A stretch of DNA of 47,768 bases from Flavobacteriaceae bacterium (GTDB lineage: Bacteria; Bacteroidota; Bacteroidia; Flavobacteriales; Flavobacteriaceae): positions 1 to 47,768 of the forward strand of contig PBNJ01000027.1 in the NCBI GenBank assembly GCA_002723075.1, read 5' to 3'. The notes below the pieces were generated by a model. The model was not told the origin of the DNA. It saw nothing but the letters and a program-made list of their open reading frames with translations, and made no database searches. Shown here piece by piece: positions 16,101 to 26,903 of the stretch (the stretch's first letter is position 1; the number at the start of each line of letters is the position of its first letter). Made by a program: the position numbers and the translations under genes.

Positions 16101-17431
16101 GCTCGACTACAGCAAATTTTGAAGGATCAATTTCCCATCAAAACTTTAGTTTTTTTACTCTAGACATGAATCTATCTAGTCAAGGTCTTCTGGTTTTAGA
16201 CACAGATAGTAGTTTTGATAACTACTATTACGGAAAAGCATTTCTTGATGGTTCTGCTCATATTCATGGTCCAGCTCAAACCTTAACTTTTGATGTTACA
16301 GGCCAATCTGCAATGGGAACAAATATTGTCATTCCAGTTGATAACACGCCTAGCATAGAGGACGTTTCATATATACGGTTTGTCGAAAAAAATAAGCTGA
16401 GTGAAAAAGGGGGGCTCCTTCCCTCGTCATCGGAAATCAAAGGGCTAGCTCTTAATTTCGACTTATCAATTACGCCAGATGCAGAACTAGAACTCGTGAT
16501 AGACAGCGATACGGGAAGCACATTGAGTGGTTCTGGATTAGGAAGTATACTTATGGAAGTCAATACGGATGGAATTTTTAGTGTATGGGGAGATTTCATT
16601 GCCCTAAATGGTATCTATAGTTTCAAAAATTTAGGTATACTGGAAAAGGAATTTATTCTCCAACCAGGTGGGACAATTGTGTGGAATGGCAATCCACTTG
16701 ATGCCGAATTAAATTTACAAGCCATTTATGAGGTGCCTGGCGGGGCAAATCCAGCAATCTTGCTTGAAAACCCAGGTTTAAATAGAAAAATTCCTACCGA
16801 TGTGAAAATTTATTTATCTGGAAGTATTATGCAACCTGAAACGCCGAGTTTTTCAATCGATTTTCCCAACACATCTGCAAATGTTCGAAACGATCTGACT
16901 TATAAACTCAATGATGAGGAACGCAGGCAAATTCAAGCCATATCTCTTCTTTCCCAAGGCGTTTTTATCAGCGACTTATCATTATCTGCGATATCAACAC
17001 AAACCCTGACGAATAATCTGTTTCAGAAAGCCTCTGGTGTTTTTGAATCGATTTTTTCTGGGGATGGAGATAAGCTGAAGTTAGGTCTAGATTATTTGCA
17101 GGGGGATCGAAATGCTGAAGCGACTGCCCAAACAAGAGATCGATTGGGCCTCACTCTAGTGACCCAAGTTTCGGAACGACTGCTGATCAACGGTAAACTC
17201 GGTGTTCCCTTTGGTGGAGTTGAAGAAACCATAATTGTGGGAGATGTGACAATCGAATTTTTATTAAGTAAAGATGGGGCTTTGCGCGCACGTGTATTTA
17301 ACAGAGAAAATGAGTTTCAATATTTTGGTGATGAACTCGGATATACGCAAGGTATCGGGTTGTCGTACCGTGTTGGCTTTGATGATTTTAAATCTTTGAT
17401 TAAAAAGATTATAAAAAAGAGTGCGATTTGA
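13112..17431 (+). CDS. tamB: TamB/DUF490 family translocation and assembly protein
   Basis: The product is about 1,430 residues: one N-terminal membrane helix (VMSFTLAVLTLALFLSPLG), then a very long, mostly beta-strand periplasmic body, and a C-terminal TamB domain near residues 1,080-1,420 with IVWNGNPLDAELNLQAIYEVPG and QAISLLSQGVFIS. TamB proteins bridge inner and outer membranes and help insert outer-membrane proteins or move phospholipids. The start is uncertain. The TTG at 13112 gives a basic stretch (KHWRNVKK) ahead of the helix, but it overlaps a good promoter; ATG 13154 would give 1,425 residues without that stretch. Its placement divergent from tsaD is frequent in Bacteroidota to my knowledge. 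Confidence 0.9.
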   Translation: MTQKHWRNVKKITVMSFTLAVLTLALFLSPLGQSAVNSWLKNKFINDFDVELSVGALFINPLGITSFTDFLIRDHRNDTLIFVDYFEFESYHFDDLISNSIHLGDVTVDSLFLNLVKYKEEDQSNLDIFIKKLKPDNTKLRRLSASTIQLNESKVQFVDLNKADSTKLLFSNINTRLDDLNFNLNNFSTSIEETSFYADHQNVQVTAFESLCFFNSGRAEFQNLRLVTPHSQFTTDILMRYSKNGLRNIYEDVFIEAELQESFIGLQDLHFLVPNLLSTETIFMDQLVFSGTPSQFSIDSFRLNYEKSNFLGSFYLNSSSSSKLTIQEFSLNPKDIETLFPSLEKSSIDFLKRFEKTNISGTLASQSANHKLNLLVDSRLGPLQFNFDFFQKGSQMNPFYKGQIRASQFNIGKLLNQPDLGTTDALLFAQGKGLQFDQLNTKLYGQFSSFLFRENKLDTISVDIDLNRNRALGLVNISDADVKLSIQGQFEANDSIQKFSAIAEVNQLELQSFQSSKSFGNRTLSGNFELIGQGTQIDNFIGDINVESVQIRSKDKLISFKDFSIQSRVNKDLRFFNIRSEDVVNGLIYGRFEFSDLNKMIKNSFGSYFSSYKPIKLDPSKFVNFNINFKEKLLKALSDDIEIDDNSFFRGKLSANVNEVAFQFDVPYLRYENKVFSQMQVTLDNDNPLYKSFINIEEFQGMGINLSQFQLINTVINDRLHFRAEYNSNSLLNEVNFYSTLNANQELEFGIQPSKISFQGKQWQVNHLDKRTSSLRVSSKGVQLDSTVFSNMESALYLSFDQQKTQRVQAIFENIDLSDIIAPKPKRVVSGITNGRLDISVDNNKFGGEANLKIDSLSLNDSFLGDAAFSLSSIQDAYRLSFNSVDNDVETSSIEGSVFFQNGNNLDLNATFQKFPASTLDRLIGNALTDVAGNINGSISIGGKWNQPMFHGELSLDQFRLSVPYLNVGYRFTDGSKLIINPESIQISPTRLMDEGSSTTANFEGSISHQNFSFFTLDMNLSSQGLLVLDTDSSFDNYYYGKAFLDGSAHIHGPAQTLTFDVTGQSAMGTNIVIPVDNTPSIEDVSYIRFVEKNKLSEKGGLLPSSSEIKGLALNFDLSITPDAELELVIDSDTGSTLSGSGLGSILMEVNTDGIFSVWGDFIALNGIYSFKNLGILEKEFILQPGGTIVWNGNPLDAELNLQAIYEVPGGANPAILLENPGLNRKIPTDVKIYLSGSIMQPETPSFSIDFPNTSANVRNDLTYKLNDEERRQIQAISLLSQGVFISDLSLSAISTQTLTNNLFQKASGVFESIFSGDGDKLKLGLDYLQGDRNAEATAQTRDRLGLTLVTQVSERLLINGKLGVPFGGVEETIIVGDVTIEFLLSKDGALRARVFNRENEFQYFGDELGYTQGIGLSYRVGFDDFKSLIKKIIKKSAI

Positions 17432-17442
17432 TGATAGAGTGC

Positions 17443-17482
17443 TAATTTAAACTGCATTATTCATTGTGTTTTTTTTAAATTA
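17443..17482. repeat. AT-only inverted repeat between tamB and pfkA
   Basis: TAATTTAAA (17443-17451) and TTTAAATTA (17474-17482) are perfect 9-bp arms around a 22-base loop. With no G-C pairs the stem would be weak. It could be a poor terminator for tamB or a protein-binding site. Confidence 0.25.
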
Positions 17483-17523
17483 ACAATTTCTAGCATTCTC
17501 CATGTTTTCAGAAATTTAGTTTG

Positions 17524-17531
17524 TAATTTCG
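17524..17531 (+). promoter_or_regulatory. candidate -7 element (TAATTTCG) of pfkA
   Basis: One mismatch from TAnnTTTG, ending ten bases before the pfkA ATG. The 110-base gap after tamB makes a new promoter likely here. Confidence 0.35.
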
Positions 17532-17541
17532 CCATTCCATT

Positions 17542-19555
<2,014 letters not shown>

Positions 19556-19564
19556 TCATTACAT

Positions 19565-20416
19565 ATGAGACTAATTGTTGACAGTGGATCAACAAAAACA
19601 GATTGGATTGCTATTGATGACTCTGGCAATATTTTGTTTGAAACCCAGACCCTCGGCTTAAATCCACAGGTCCTTTCAGAAGCTATAGTTGAGGAACGTA
19701 TTATCAATAACTATGAGCTATATCGTATTCGAAACGAAGTCGATTCAACATTCTTTTATGGTGCAGGCTGTGGAACTGAGCCGCCCCGTAAATTAATGGA
19801 GGGTGTTTTAAAGAGCATTTTTCAAAATTCAACGATTTCTGTAAAAGAAGACACCTATGCGGCGGTTTATGCAATTACAGATCCTGGAGAGCCAAGTATC
19901 GTTTGTATTATAGGCACTGGTTCAAATTGTAGTTTTTATGACGGAGAAAACGTTCATCAAAAGATCACCTCTCTTGGATATATTCTTATGGATGATGCTA
20001 GTGGCAACTATTTTGGGAGGCAGTTACTTCGGGACTTTTATTTCAATAAAATCCCAAAAGAACTTTCTGATTCTTTCGCTGAAGAATTTAATTTGGGTGC
20101 AGAGGAAATTAAAACCAATTTATACAAAAAGTCAAATCCAAACACCTATTTGGCAACCTTTGCCAAATTCGTGATTGTCAATAAAAATGACCCCTATATA
20201 CAAGGGCTTATCAATAAAGGACTTGGTTTATTTATTGAAAATCAAATTATGCAATTCGATAACGCCAAAGAATTGCCTATTCATTTTATTGGATCAATTT
20301 CCTACTTTTTGAAGGAAGAGCTTGAAGCCAAGCTGATTTCCTATGGATTTACACTGGGTAAGATCCTCAAAAAACCAATCGAAGGCCTTGTTTCCTATCA
20401 CAAGTCCAACGACTAG
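19565..20416 (+). CDS. BadF/BadG-type ATPase, probable N-acetylglucosamine kinase-like protein
   Basis: The 283-residue protein has the ASKHA fold signatures: an N-terminal phosphate loop DSGSTKTDWIAID, the second phosphate segment CIIGTGSNCSFYDG and DDASGNYFGRQLLRDF. Bacteroidota homologues are usually labelled BadF/BadG/BcrA/BcrD ATPase or N-acetylglucosamine kinase. The context (after pfkA and gapA) fits sugar phosphorylation, and a NagZ-type hydrolase at 28.6 kb could supply GlcNAc; both are inferences. Its stop codon overlaps that of the convergent ridA gene by four bases. Confidence 0.85.
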   Translation: MRLIVDSGSTKTDWIAIDDSGNILFETQTLGLNPQVLSEAIVEERIINNYELYRIRNEVDSTFFYGAGCGTEPPRKLMEGVLKSIFQNSTISVKEDTYAAVYAITDPGEPSIVCIIGTGSNCSFYDGENVHQKITSLGYILMDDASGNYFGRQLLRDFYFNKIPKELSDSFAEEFNLGAEEIKTNLYKKSNPNTYLATFAKFVIVNKNDPYIQGLINKGLGLFIENQIMQFDNAKELPIHFIGSISYFLKEELEAKLISYGFTLGKILKKPIEGLVSYHKSND

Positions 20417-20793
20417 CGGATCGCAATCACTGAAATCTCAACGCGAACATTTTTGGGTAGAGCTACAACTTGGACTGTTTCTCTAGCAGGCGCAATTTTG
20501 TGGTCAAAGTAACTTCCATAAACCTCATTGACATCAGCAAAATCCCCCATGTCGTACAAGAAAATGGTTGTCTTTACCACGTTAGCAAAATCCATTCCTG
20601 CAGCTTTGAGTACTTCTGATAGGTTTTTCATGACTTGAGTGGTTTCGGTCTCAATGTTTTGATTGACCAATTCCATCTTTATTGGGTCAAGCGCAATTTG
20701 ACCACTCACGTAAAGGGTGTTATCAACCAAAATAGCCTGGTTATATGGCCCTATTGGAGCAGGAGCTTTAGGGGTTTGAATGACTGTTTTCAT
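20413..20793 (-). CDS. ridA: RidA family reactive intermediate deaminase
   Basis: The 126-residue protein is a typical RidA: it starts with TPKAPAPIGPYNQAI, contains YVSGQIALDP and the conserved Arg in APARETVQVVALPKN, and ends VEISVIAIR. RidA hydrolyses reactive enamine/imine products of PLP enzymes such as threonine dehydratase. It starts nine bases after lptD on the same strand, so it is probably carried on the lptD transcript. Confidence 0.95.
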   Translation of the reverse strand: MKTVIQTPKAPAPIGPYNQAILVDNTLYVSGQIALDPIKMELVNQNIETETTQVMKNLSEVLKAAGMDFANVVKTTIFLYDMGDFADVNEVYGSYFDHKIAPARETVQVVALPKNVRVEISVIAIR

Positions 20794-20802
20794 ATCTAAA
20801 AT

Positions 20803-23424
20803 TTAAAGTCTTTTATCTGGTTCCCGACGTTTATCGTATTTTAAATCACTTAGGAATCCACTGCGTACACCAATGAAAAAGAACCATGACTGTCTGACGC
20901 CAAACGGAGTCCATGCCAAGTTCATAACCCAGCTGTCTAAGTCTCTTTCAATTCTAAAATTAGTATAGGTTATACCTTTATTTTTAAAATCATAACCAGT
21001 AGATATCCCCACGTCCCATTTGGGAGTTAGACCCACCGACCCCGAAACCATTAGAGAGTTGTTTGAAATGTCCCGATTTTGCTTTGCATTCGAATATGTT
21101 AAACTATGACGAACATTGAGTTTCCAAGGAATCTTTGTACGATAAAATGCGTTGTCATCTTCTGATTCCTCTTGTTCTTGTGTACTACTTTGGTCTGCTG
21201 TGAATCGCCGATCACTGAAATCCTGACTTCCGCCAAATAAATCGTTGTTGTCAGATGAATTTCTTTGTGAAGACGAATCATCATTTGACTTGGATGAACT
21301 TGAAAAATTGTACCCCCAGTTCATGTTTGCACTGGTCATTCGAAAGAGTCCTCCACCATTATTGACATGTAAAGTATTTATTCTTCTTCCGCTTTCATCA
21401 AGCGTATAGGGGTCAAAAGTGGCCCCTAAATTAATATTAAGCTTGTTGCCAAGTAATGGAACTACAGTTGACATCCGAACTGGGCTCAATCGGAGTGAGT
21501 CTGCTTCAAAATTATAACTCGTAGAAAAATTGAGATTGTTTAGAATTTTTATTTTTTTGGGCTCTGTTGTTATAGAGTCTTTGTCCCTGACCTTGGCTTC
21601 AACAGTGTTTCGCAATGCAAAGCTCATAGATTTGGATTTATTCATACCTGGTTGTCCATACATGCTTCCTTCAAATCGTGTGTAGTCTCTTGTATTGCCA
21701 TCTGCATCTATGATATATTCGTCGTAGTATTTTTCAAAACTGGGAGATTCGCTATAGCTAACATTTGCATTTACAACGTGACGAATGGATTGAATTTTGG
21801 CATCTTCTTTAAAATTAAAAATCCCATATAAAGTTGTGCTCATACTCGCACTGTAATTGTATTTACTGAACCGATCAAAACCCCGGATTGTATCTTGTTT
21901 AGCAACGGCTTCAAGTGCGGGATCGTAATCATTTTTCTGAATGGTTTCAAATACCCATGTATCTTCGTAATTTCCACCAACTGAAAAGTTAAAATGCTTA
22001 GCGACTTTAAATGAAGTGCTTAACGGAATTTGATGTTTAAACCCGGATTTTGCACCGTCAAACATTCGATTTGTCAGGAAGTCCTCATCCATCATTTGTA
22101 AGCGATTCTCACCTCGAACACTGTACTGAAAGTTGATATTTTGTATGATACCTTTTTTTACTCCATTGCGTTTCGCAAAAGGGTAGATCCGTTCCATATT
22201 TGCTTGAAAGGTTGGGAGCGTCATATTTATGGTTTGCGTTCTTGTGTTTTGACTATGTGAGGCAGAAAGTGAAAGGTTAACAGAGGGGTATTTCGGAAAT
22301 GTCCTTGAATAGGAGACAGAGGAAGATAAGGTATTGTTTAAAAAGTTGCCAGTATTGATTTGATTTAATGACTCCCTAAAATAGGTGCTGCTACCAAGAT
22401 TCACAGATGCCGAAAATCGACTGTTGGGATTCGACTTGGCATCTTTGCTGTGAGACCAACGGAAATTGTAAATATTACTTTTGCTATAGTCTGGAAATCC
22501 CCTTTCACCACTGATTAGATTTTCAAAACGAATGGCAAGGTTTCCTCTAAACTTATATTTCACATTGTAATTAGATTCAACGCGAAAACCATAACTGCCA
22601 TTTGTATAATAATCACCCAGAAGTGCAATGTCAAAATAATCACTTGCTGCGATATAGTACCCTCCATTCTGCATAAAGTAACCACGCCTGAAGTTTTCGC
22701 CTATTGTCGGAAAAATAATTCCGCTTTCCCGGTCTTGAGTCATTGGAAAATAAGCAAAAGGTAAGTAAACAGGGGTGGGGACATCAGCGATATAAAGCTG
22801 ATTTCCACTAGCAATGATTTTCTTTTTAGGCACAAATTTTCCTTTTCGGATTCGTACAAAATAATCAGGATTTTCTACATCTTCAGAGGTTGTGATTCTT
22901 GCATTTTTAATGTAGTAAACAGAGTCGTTTTCTTTTTTTGTTGCTTCTGCTAAAACATTCATTCCTTGCTGCTCACTCCTCGAATTCCATATAATGGCTT
23001 TTTTGTTGTCAAAATTAAATTTTAACGAGTCCGGAAAAACTTCATCACCACCTTGTTTAAACGAAGGATATTGAACATATTGACCTGTCGTGTCAATAAT
23101 GGGGCGTGCAAAAACGATATTTGTATTGTAATCCAAATCAATTTTTCCTGCCTTCAGTTCGATATCTTGATAATATAGTTCGGCTTGATCGAACAAAGTC
23201 ATGGTTTTTTTTGCTCGATTGATCGTAATTGTTCCTGCTGCATTACGTTTGATCTGATCAAGGAGGATGGATTTGTTTATGGGGATACTATCATTGACCA
23301 TGAGGTAATCTGTTTCTAGAGGATCACCAATTTGATCTTGCCCAATCCCCCAGAAAAAGGGAGATACAATGACGAGCAAAGTCGAAAAGAGCTGAAATGA
23401 GTGAATATGTATTACTTTTGCCAA
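20803..23424 (-). CDS. lptD: LPS-assembly protein LptD
   Basis: The roughly 870-residue protein has a signal peptide (SFQLFSTLLVIVSPFFW, cleavage after GIGQ). An OstA-like N-terminal domain follows with repeated strands (AKKTMTLFDQAELYYQDIEL and further units), then a long outer-membrane barrel containing SGIIFPTIGENFRRGYFMQN and GDYYTNGSYGFRVESNY, which resemble LptD. LptD inserts lipopolysaccharide into the outer leaflet. The open frame continues upstream to an ATG at 23481 and further. I prefer the TTG at 23424 because it opens a clean signal peptide and lies 20 bases after a TATTTTTG element. A low-complexity Ser/Asp/Asn and Glu-rich segment near residues 700-765 is unusual. Confidence 0.85.
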   Translation of the reverse strand: MAKVIHIHSFQLFSTLLVIVSPFFWGIGQDQIGDPLETDYLMVNDSIPINKSILLDQIKRNAAGTITINRAKKTMTLFDQAELYYQDIELKAGKIDLDYNTNIVFARPIIDTTGQYVQYPSFKQGGDEVFPDSLKFNFDNKKAIIWNSRSEQQGMNVLAEATKKENDSVYYIKNARITTSEDVENPDYFVRIRKGKFVPKKKIIASGNQLYIADVPTPVYLPFAYFPMTQDRESGIIFPTIGENFRRGYFMQNGGYYIAASDYFDIALLGDYYTNGSYGFRVESNYNVKYKFRGNLAIRFENLISGERGFPDYSKSNIYNFRWSHSKDAKSNPNSRFSASVNLGSSTYFRESLNQINTGNFLNNTLSSSVSYSRTFPKYPSVNLSLSASHSQNTRTQTINMTLPTFQANMERIYPFAKRNGVKKGIIQNINFQYSVRGENRLQMMDEDFLTNRMFDGAKSGFKHQIPLSTSFKVAKHFNFSVGGNYEDTWVFETIQKNDYDPALEAVAKQDTIRGFDRFSKYNYSASMSTTLYGIFNFKEDAKIQSIRHVVNANVSYSESPSFEKYYDEYIIDADGNTRDYTRFEGSMYGQPGMNKSKSMSFALRNTVEAKVRDKDSITTEPKKIKILNNLNFSTSYNFEADSLRLSPVRMSTVVPLLGNKLNINLGATFDPYTLDESGRRINTLHVNNGGGLFRMTSANMNWGYNFSSSSKSNDDSSSQRNSSDNNDLFGGSQDFSDRRFTADQSSTQEQEESEDDNAFYRTKIPWKLNVRHSLTYSNAKQNRDISNNSLMVSGSVGLTPKWDVGISTGYDFKNKGITYTNFRIERDLDSWVMNLAWTPFGVRQSWFFFIGVRSGFLSDLKYDKRREPDKRL
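23413..23420 (+). promoter_or_regulatory. -7 promoter element (TACTTTTG) of the amidase cluster
   Basis: Exact TAnnTTTG match on the plus strand. It lies downstream of the GTG at 23401 that opens the longest amidase frame, so it supports the later TTG start at 23464. Confidence 0.5.
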
Positions 23425-23444
23425 AAGCCCTTTTTTGTAGAATT

Positions 23445-23452
23445 CAAAAATA
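23445..23452 (-). promoter_or_regulatory. -7 promoter element (TATTTTTG) of lptD
   Basis: Exact TAnnTTTG match on the minus strand, 20 bases before the TTG proposed for lptD at 23424. It lies inside the longest possible lptD frame and so argues against ATG 23481. Confidence 0.5.
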
Positions 23453-23463
23453 CGACTATTTTT

Positions 23464-24561
23464 TTGGGAACTGCCCGCCATCTTGTTCTTGCTTTTATTG
23501 TCTCTGCTCTCTCTTTGACAGCAATGTATTCGCAAAAATCTCAAGACAACGATGTATTTACAGTAGTCCTTGATGCTGGCCATGGCGGAAAAGATTCTGG
23601 CAACCGTGGAAACCAGTATTATGAAAAACATATTGCTTTAAATGTTACACTCAAAATCGGTGCCATTCTTAAAAGAAATTCTGATATTAATATCATTTAC
23701 ACAAGAAAAAGTGATGTTTTTATTCCATTAAATAAACGAGCAGATATTGCCAATTCATCAAAAGCAGATTTGTTTGTGTCTATTCATTGCGATGCGCACA
23801 CTTCTAATGCTTATGGCGCTGGTACTTTTGTCTTGGGTCTTCATGAGAATGATCGAAATTTTAGAATTGCACAAAAGGAAAACTCTGTTATTTTTCTGGA
23901 AGAAGATTATGAAAAAAATTACGATGGTTTTGACCCCAACAATCCAGAGTCTGTCATTAGTTTAGTTTTGATGCAAGAAACCTATTTAGACCAAAGTATC
24001 CAAGCTGCAAATACCATTCAACAGAGTTTTGTGAAAAACCTGAAACGGAAAAACCGAACTGTTAAGCAGGCAGGGTTTTTGGTTTTGAGAAACACCTATA
24101 TGCCTAGTGTTTTGGTTGAGCTAGGCTTTTTGACAAACAAAATTGAAGGTGCATACCTCAATTCTAAAAAGGGACAAAACGAAATGAGCGAGGCCATTGC
24201 AAAGGCAATCGTATCCTACAAGAATCTTCTCCAATCCGATTTAAAAGAAGATATCGTTTTTGAGGAGTCAAGCATAAATAAGGAAGAAAACAGTATAGGA
24301 TCAGAGTTTAGGTTTCGCGTGCAGATTTCTGCCAGTAGAACAATGTTAGAACCAAAATCATTTAATTTCAAAGGGTTGTCACCCATTAAACGCATCAAGT
24401 CTGGTAGTTTGTACAAATATTTTTTAGGAAATGCAAAATCTTACGAAGATGCCAAAAAATTGCAACAGCGCGCAATTGAAAAGGGGTACAGTGGTAGTTT
24501 TGTTGTTGCCTTTCAAAATGAAAGTATTGTTCCTCTTAACAATGCGTTGAAAAGAAATTGA
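23464..24561 (+). CDS. N-acetylmuramoyl-L-alanine amidase (Amidase_3) with C-terminal SPOR-like segment
   Basis: The enzyme cuts the bond between muramic acid and the stem peptide of peptidoglycan. From the TTG at 23464 the protein has 365 residues: a signal peptide (LVLAFIVSALSLTAMYSQ) and an Amidase_3 domain with zinc ligands in VVLDAGHGGKDSG, the later glutamate in NQYYEKHIALN, SIHCDAHTS and the end motif PSVLVELGFLTN. A C-terminal segment (residues about 270-350, FRVQISASRTML and KYFLGNAKSYEDAKKLQQ) resembles a SPOR-like domain that would bind septal glycan. It leads a plus-strand cluster running to bshA; the next gene overlaps or follows closely. Confidence 0.92.
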   Translation: MGTARHLVLAFIVSALSLTAMYSQKSQDNDVFTVVLDAGHGGKDSGNRGNQYYEKHIALNVTLKIGAILKRNSDINIIYTRKSDVFIPLNKRADIANSSKADLFVSIHCDAHTSNAYGAGTFVLGLHENDRNFRIAQKENSVIFLEEDYEKNYDGFDPNNPESVISLVLMQETYLDQSIQAANTIQQSFVKNLKRKNRTVKQAGFLVLRNTYMPSVLVELGFLTNKIEGAYLNSKKGQNEMSEAIAKAIVSYKNLLQSDLKEDIVFEESSINKEENSIGSEFRFRVQISASRTMLEPKSFNFKGLSPIKRIKSGSLYKYFLGNAKSYEDAKKLQQRAIEKGYSGSFVVAFQNESIVPLNNALKRN

Positions 24562-24617
24562 ACCCTTGTTTTGTACCCCAAATTATATACGTATTTTTAT
24601 CGCTTAATGACCGTAGT

Positions 24618-25565
24618 GTGAATTTGTCTAGAGAAATCAAAACCGCAATCTTCGCCTTATCTGGATTTGGCTTATTTTTCATTGGCTTTAATTATCTAAA
24701 ATCGAATGATGTATTTGTTCGGGACAATATCTTTTTTGCAGTCTATGACAATGCCGAGGGTCTTATGGTGGGGACTCCTGTGACCATTCAAGGTTTTCAA
24801 GTCGGAACTATTGATCAAGTTTCACTACTCCCTGGAAATAAAGATGTTGCAGTCCGATTTCGTGTCGAAAAAGAATATGAATTTTCAAAAAATAGTATCG
24901 CAAAAGTTTATGAGGCAGGCCTTCTTGGTGGAAAGTCCTTGGCTGTTGATCCAAAGTTTGATAGCGCTGATATCGCAAAATCAGGAGACACTTTGCAAAG
25001 CGCAATTGCTGCTGGACTTACGGAATTAGTCAACCAAAAATTAACTCCATTGCAAGAAAAAATAGAGAGTATGATCATGCATGCTGATTCTGTTTTGATT
25101 GCTTTCAACAGTGTTTTAGATCCCAATACGCAGTTTCAATTAAAGTCTTCTATCGAAAATATCAATGCTTCGATTTCCAGTTTTCGTTCGATTGGTGAAA
25201 CCATAGACACCTCGCTTTCTGAAAATGGCCAATTGCAACAAACCTTTGAGAATCTTGCTGATCTGTCGGCCGATTTGTCTGTTGTTTCTAATTCACTCAA
25301 AGAAGCAAATCTTGATAACACTTTTGAAGATTTAGGTTCTGCAGTAGGTAACTTGTCTCAAATCCTCGAACGGTTAGAAAAAGGGGAGAGTTCACTTGGT
25401 AAACTCATTACCAAAGATGGTCTTCATCAGTCACTCGAGCAAACCAATGCACAAATCCAACTTCTTCTTGAAGATATGCGCCTAAATCCCAAACGGTATG
25501 TCCACTTTTCATTGTTTGGGAAAAAGCAAGTCAAATACAAACCTTCAGATTCACAAACCAAATAG
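24618..25565 (+). CDS. MlaD/MCE family lipid-transport protein
   Basis: The product (about 315 residues) has one N-terminal membrane helix (TAIFALSGFGLFFIGFNYL), then an MCE domain (FFAVYDNAEGLMVGTPVTIQ through GKSLAVDP), then a long helical region (residues about 135-290) likely to form a coiled tube. MCE proteins carry phospholipids between the membranes with an ABC transporter, whose other subunits are not in this window. The GTG at 24618 gives MNLSREIKTA, a usual start for this family in Flavobacteriia; the TTG at 24624 is also possible, and the earlier frame from 24558 adds an unlikely extension. Confidence 0.9.
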   Translation: MNLSREIKTAIFALSGFGLFFIGFNYLKSNDVFVRDNIFFAVYDNAEGLMVGTPVTIQGFQVGTIDQVSLLPGNKDVAVRFRVEKEYEFSKNSIAKVYEAGLLGGKSLAVDPKFDSADIAKSGDTLQSAIAAGLTELVNQKLTPLQEKIESMIMHADSVLIAFNSVLDPNTQFQLKSSIENINASISSFRSIGETIDTSLSENGQLQQTFENLADLSADLSVVSNSLKEANLDNTFEDLGSAVGNLSQILERLEKGESSLGKLITKDGLHQSLEQTNAQIQLLLEDMRLNPKRYVHFSLFGKKQVKYKPSDSQTK

Positions 25566-25583
25566 ATTTCAGCGATTGTGTAC

Positions 25584-26894
25584 ATGAGTAATGTCATTTT
25601 TACGATTATTTTTTTTGTTGCCATTGGCCTGTTCATAAGGAATACCCGTCGGATTATTCGCAACATCAAACTGGGTCGTAAATCAGATCGATCAGATCAA
25701 AAGATAAAACGATGGAAACATATGATTCGAGTAGCCTTGGGTCAATCGAAGATGACAGTACGACCCATAGCCGGACTATTGCATATCATTGTTTACGTTG
25801 GCTTTATTGTGATTAATATCGAATTACTTGAAATTGTATTGGATGGTTTTTTGGGAACACACCGTGTACTATCTCCATATTTAGGGACTACTTATGATGT
25901 GTTGATTGCCACTTTTGAAATTTTCGCCTTTTTGGTAATTATAGCAGTTACGGTTTTTTGGTTGAGAAGAAATGCGATGCGAATTCGTCGTTTTTGGAAG
26001 CCTGAAATCAAAGGTTGGCCAAAAAAAGATGCAGATTACATTCTCTACATCGAACTTGTTTTGATGTTTTTGTTTTTAACTATGAATGCCTCCGATAACT
26101 GGTTGCAACAACACCCTGATGGGCAATCCTACTACACACAAGTCGGTCATTTTCCAATCAGCAGTTGGATCACCCCTATCTTTGATGGGATGTCTTATGC
26201 TGCAGTTGTTTCCATAGAGCGCACAAGCTGGTGGTTACATATCATTGGGATTTTAGCATTCTTAAACTATCTGTATTACTCAAAACACTTACATATTCTT
26301 CTAGCTTTTCCTAATACATTTTATGCCAATCTCAACCCTTTAGGTAAATTTTCACACTCAGAAGCAGTGGCTGACGAAGTTAAATTGATGTTGGACCCAA
26401 GTGCTGATCCATATGCATCAACACCTGTTGAAAATGAGCAGCAAAGTTTTGGCGCTGCTGATGTGAAAGACTTAAATTGGGTGCAGTTGATGAATGCCTA
26501 CAGTTGCACAGAGTGTGGTCGATGTACTGATGTTTGTCCAGCCAATCAAACAGGTAAAAAGTTGTCTCCCAGAAAAATTATGATGGACACGCGGGACCGT
26601 TTAGAGCAAGCGGGAAAACAGCTCGATCAAGGACTGGAAATGGATAATAACACCCTACTTGACAACTACATATCACGCGAAGAACTATGGGCTTGCACGA
26701 CATGCAATGCTTGTGTAGAGGCGTGTCCAATCTCAATCGACCCTTTGTCGATCATTATGGACATGCGTCAGTATTTGGTTTTGGAGCAGTCATCGGCTCC
26801 AACGGAGTTAAATGCAATGATGACAAATATTGAAAACAACGGCGCGCCATGGCCGTTTAACCAACAAGATCGTTTAAACTGGAGTAAAGAGTAA
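25584..26894 (+). CDS. membrane-anchored (Fe-S)-binding oxidoreductase subunit
   Basis: The 436-residue protein has an N-terminal membrane part with about five helices (residues 1-260), followed by a cytoplasmic domain with two [4Fe-4S] motifs, CTECGRCTDVCP (Cys308, 311, 314, 318) and CTTCNACVEACP (Cys371, 374, 377, 381). This layout resembles HdrE/HdrD and NarI-linked ferredoxin-type subunits that pass electrons between quinones and a soluble partner. The partner is probably the CCG-domain protein at 27334. I chose the ATG at 25584 rather than the GTG six bases earlier. The donor and acceptor are unknown; no flavoprotein subunit is present nearby. Confidence 0.88.
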   Translation: MSNVIFTIIFFVAIGLFIRNTRRIIRNIKLGRKSDRSDQKIKRWKHMIRVALGQSKMTVRPIAGLLHIIVYVGFIVINIELLEIVLDGFLGTHRVLSPYLGTTYDVLIATFEIFAFLVIIAVTVFWLRRNAMRIRRFWKPEIKGWPKKDADYILYIELVLMFLFLTMNASDNWLQQHPDGQSYYTQVGHFPISSWITPIFDGMSYAAVVSIERTSWWLHIIGILAFLNYLYYSKHLHILLAFPNTFYANLNPLGKFSHSEAVADEVKLMLDPSADPYASTPVENEQQSFGAADVKDLNWVQLMNAYSCTECGRCTDVCPANQTGKKLSPRKIMMDTRDRLEQAGKQLDQGLEMDNNTLLDNYISREELWACTTCNACVEACPISIDPLSIIMDMRQYLVLEQSSAPTELNAMMTNIENNGAPWPFNQQDRLNWSKE

Positions 26895-26903
26895 AATATC
26901 ATT

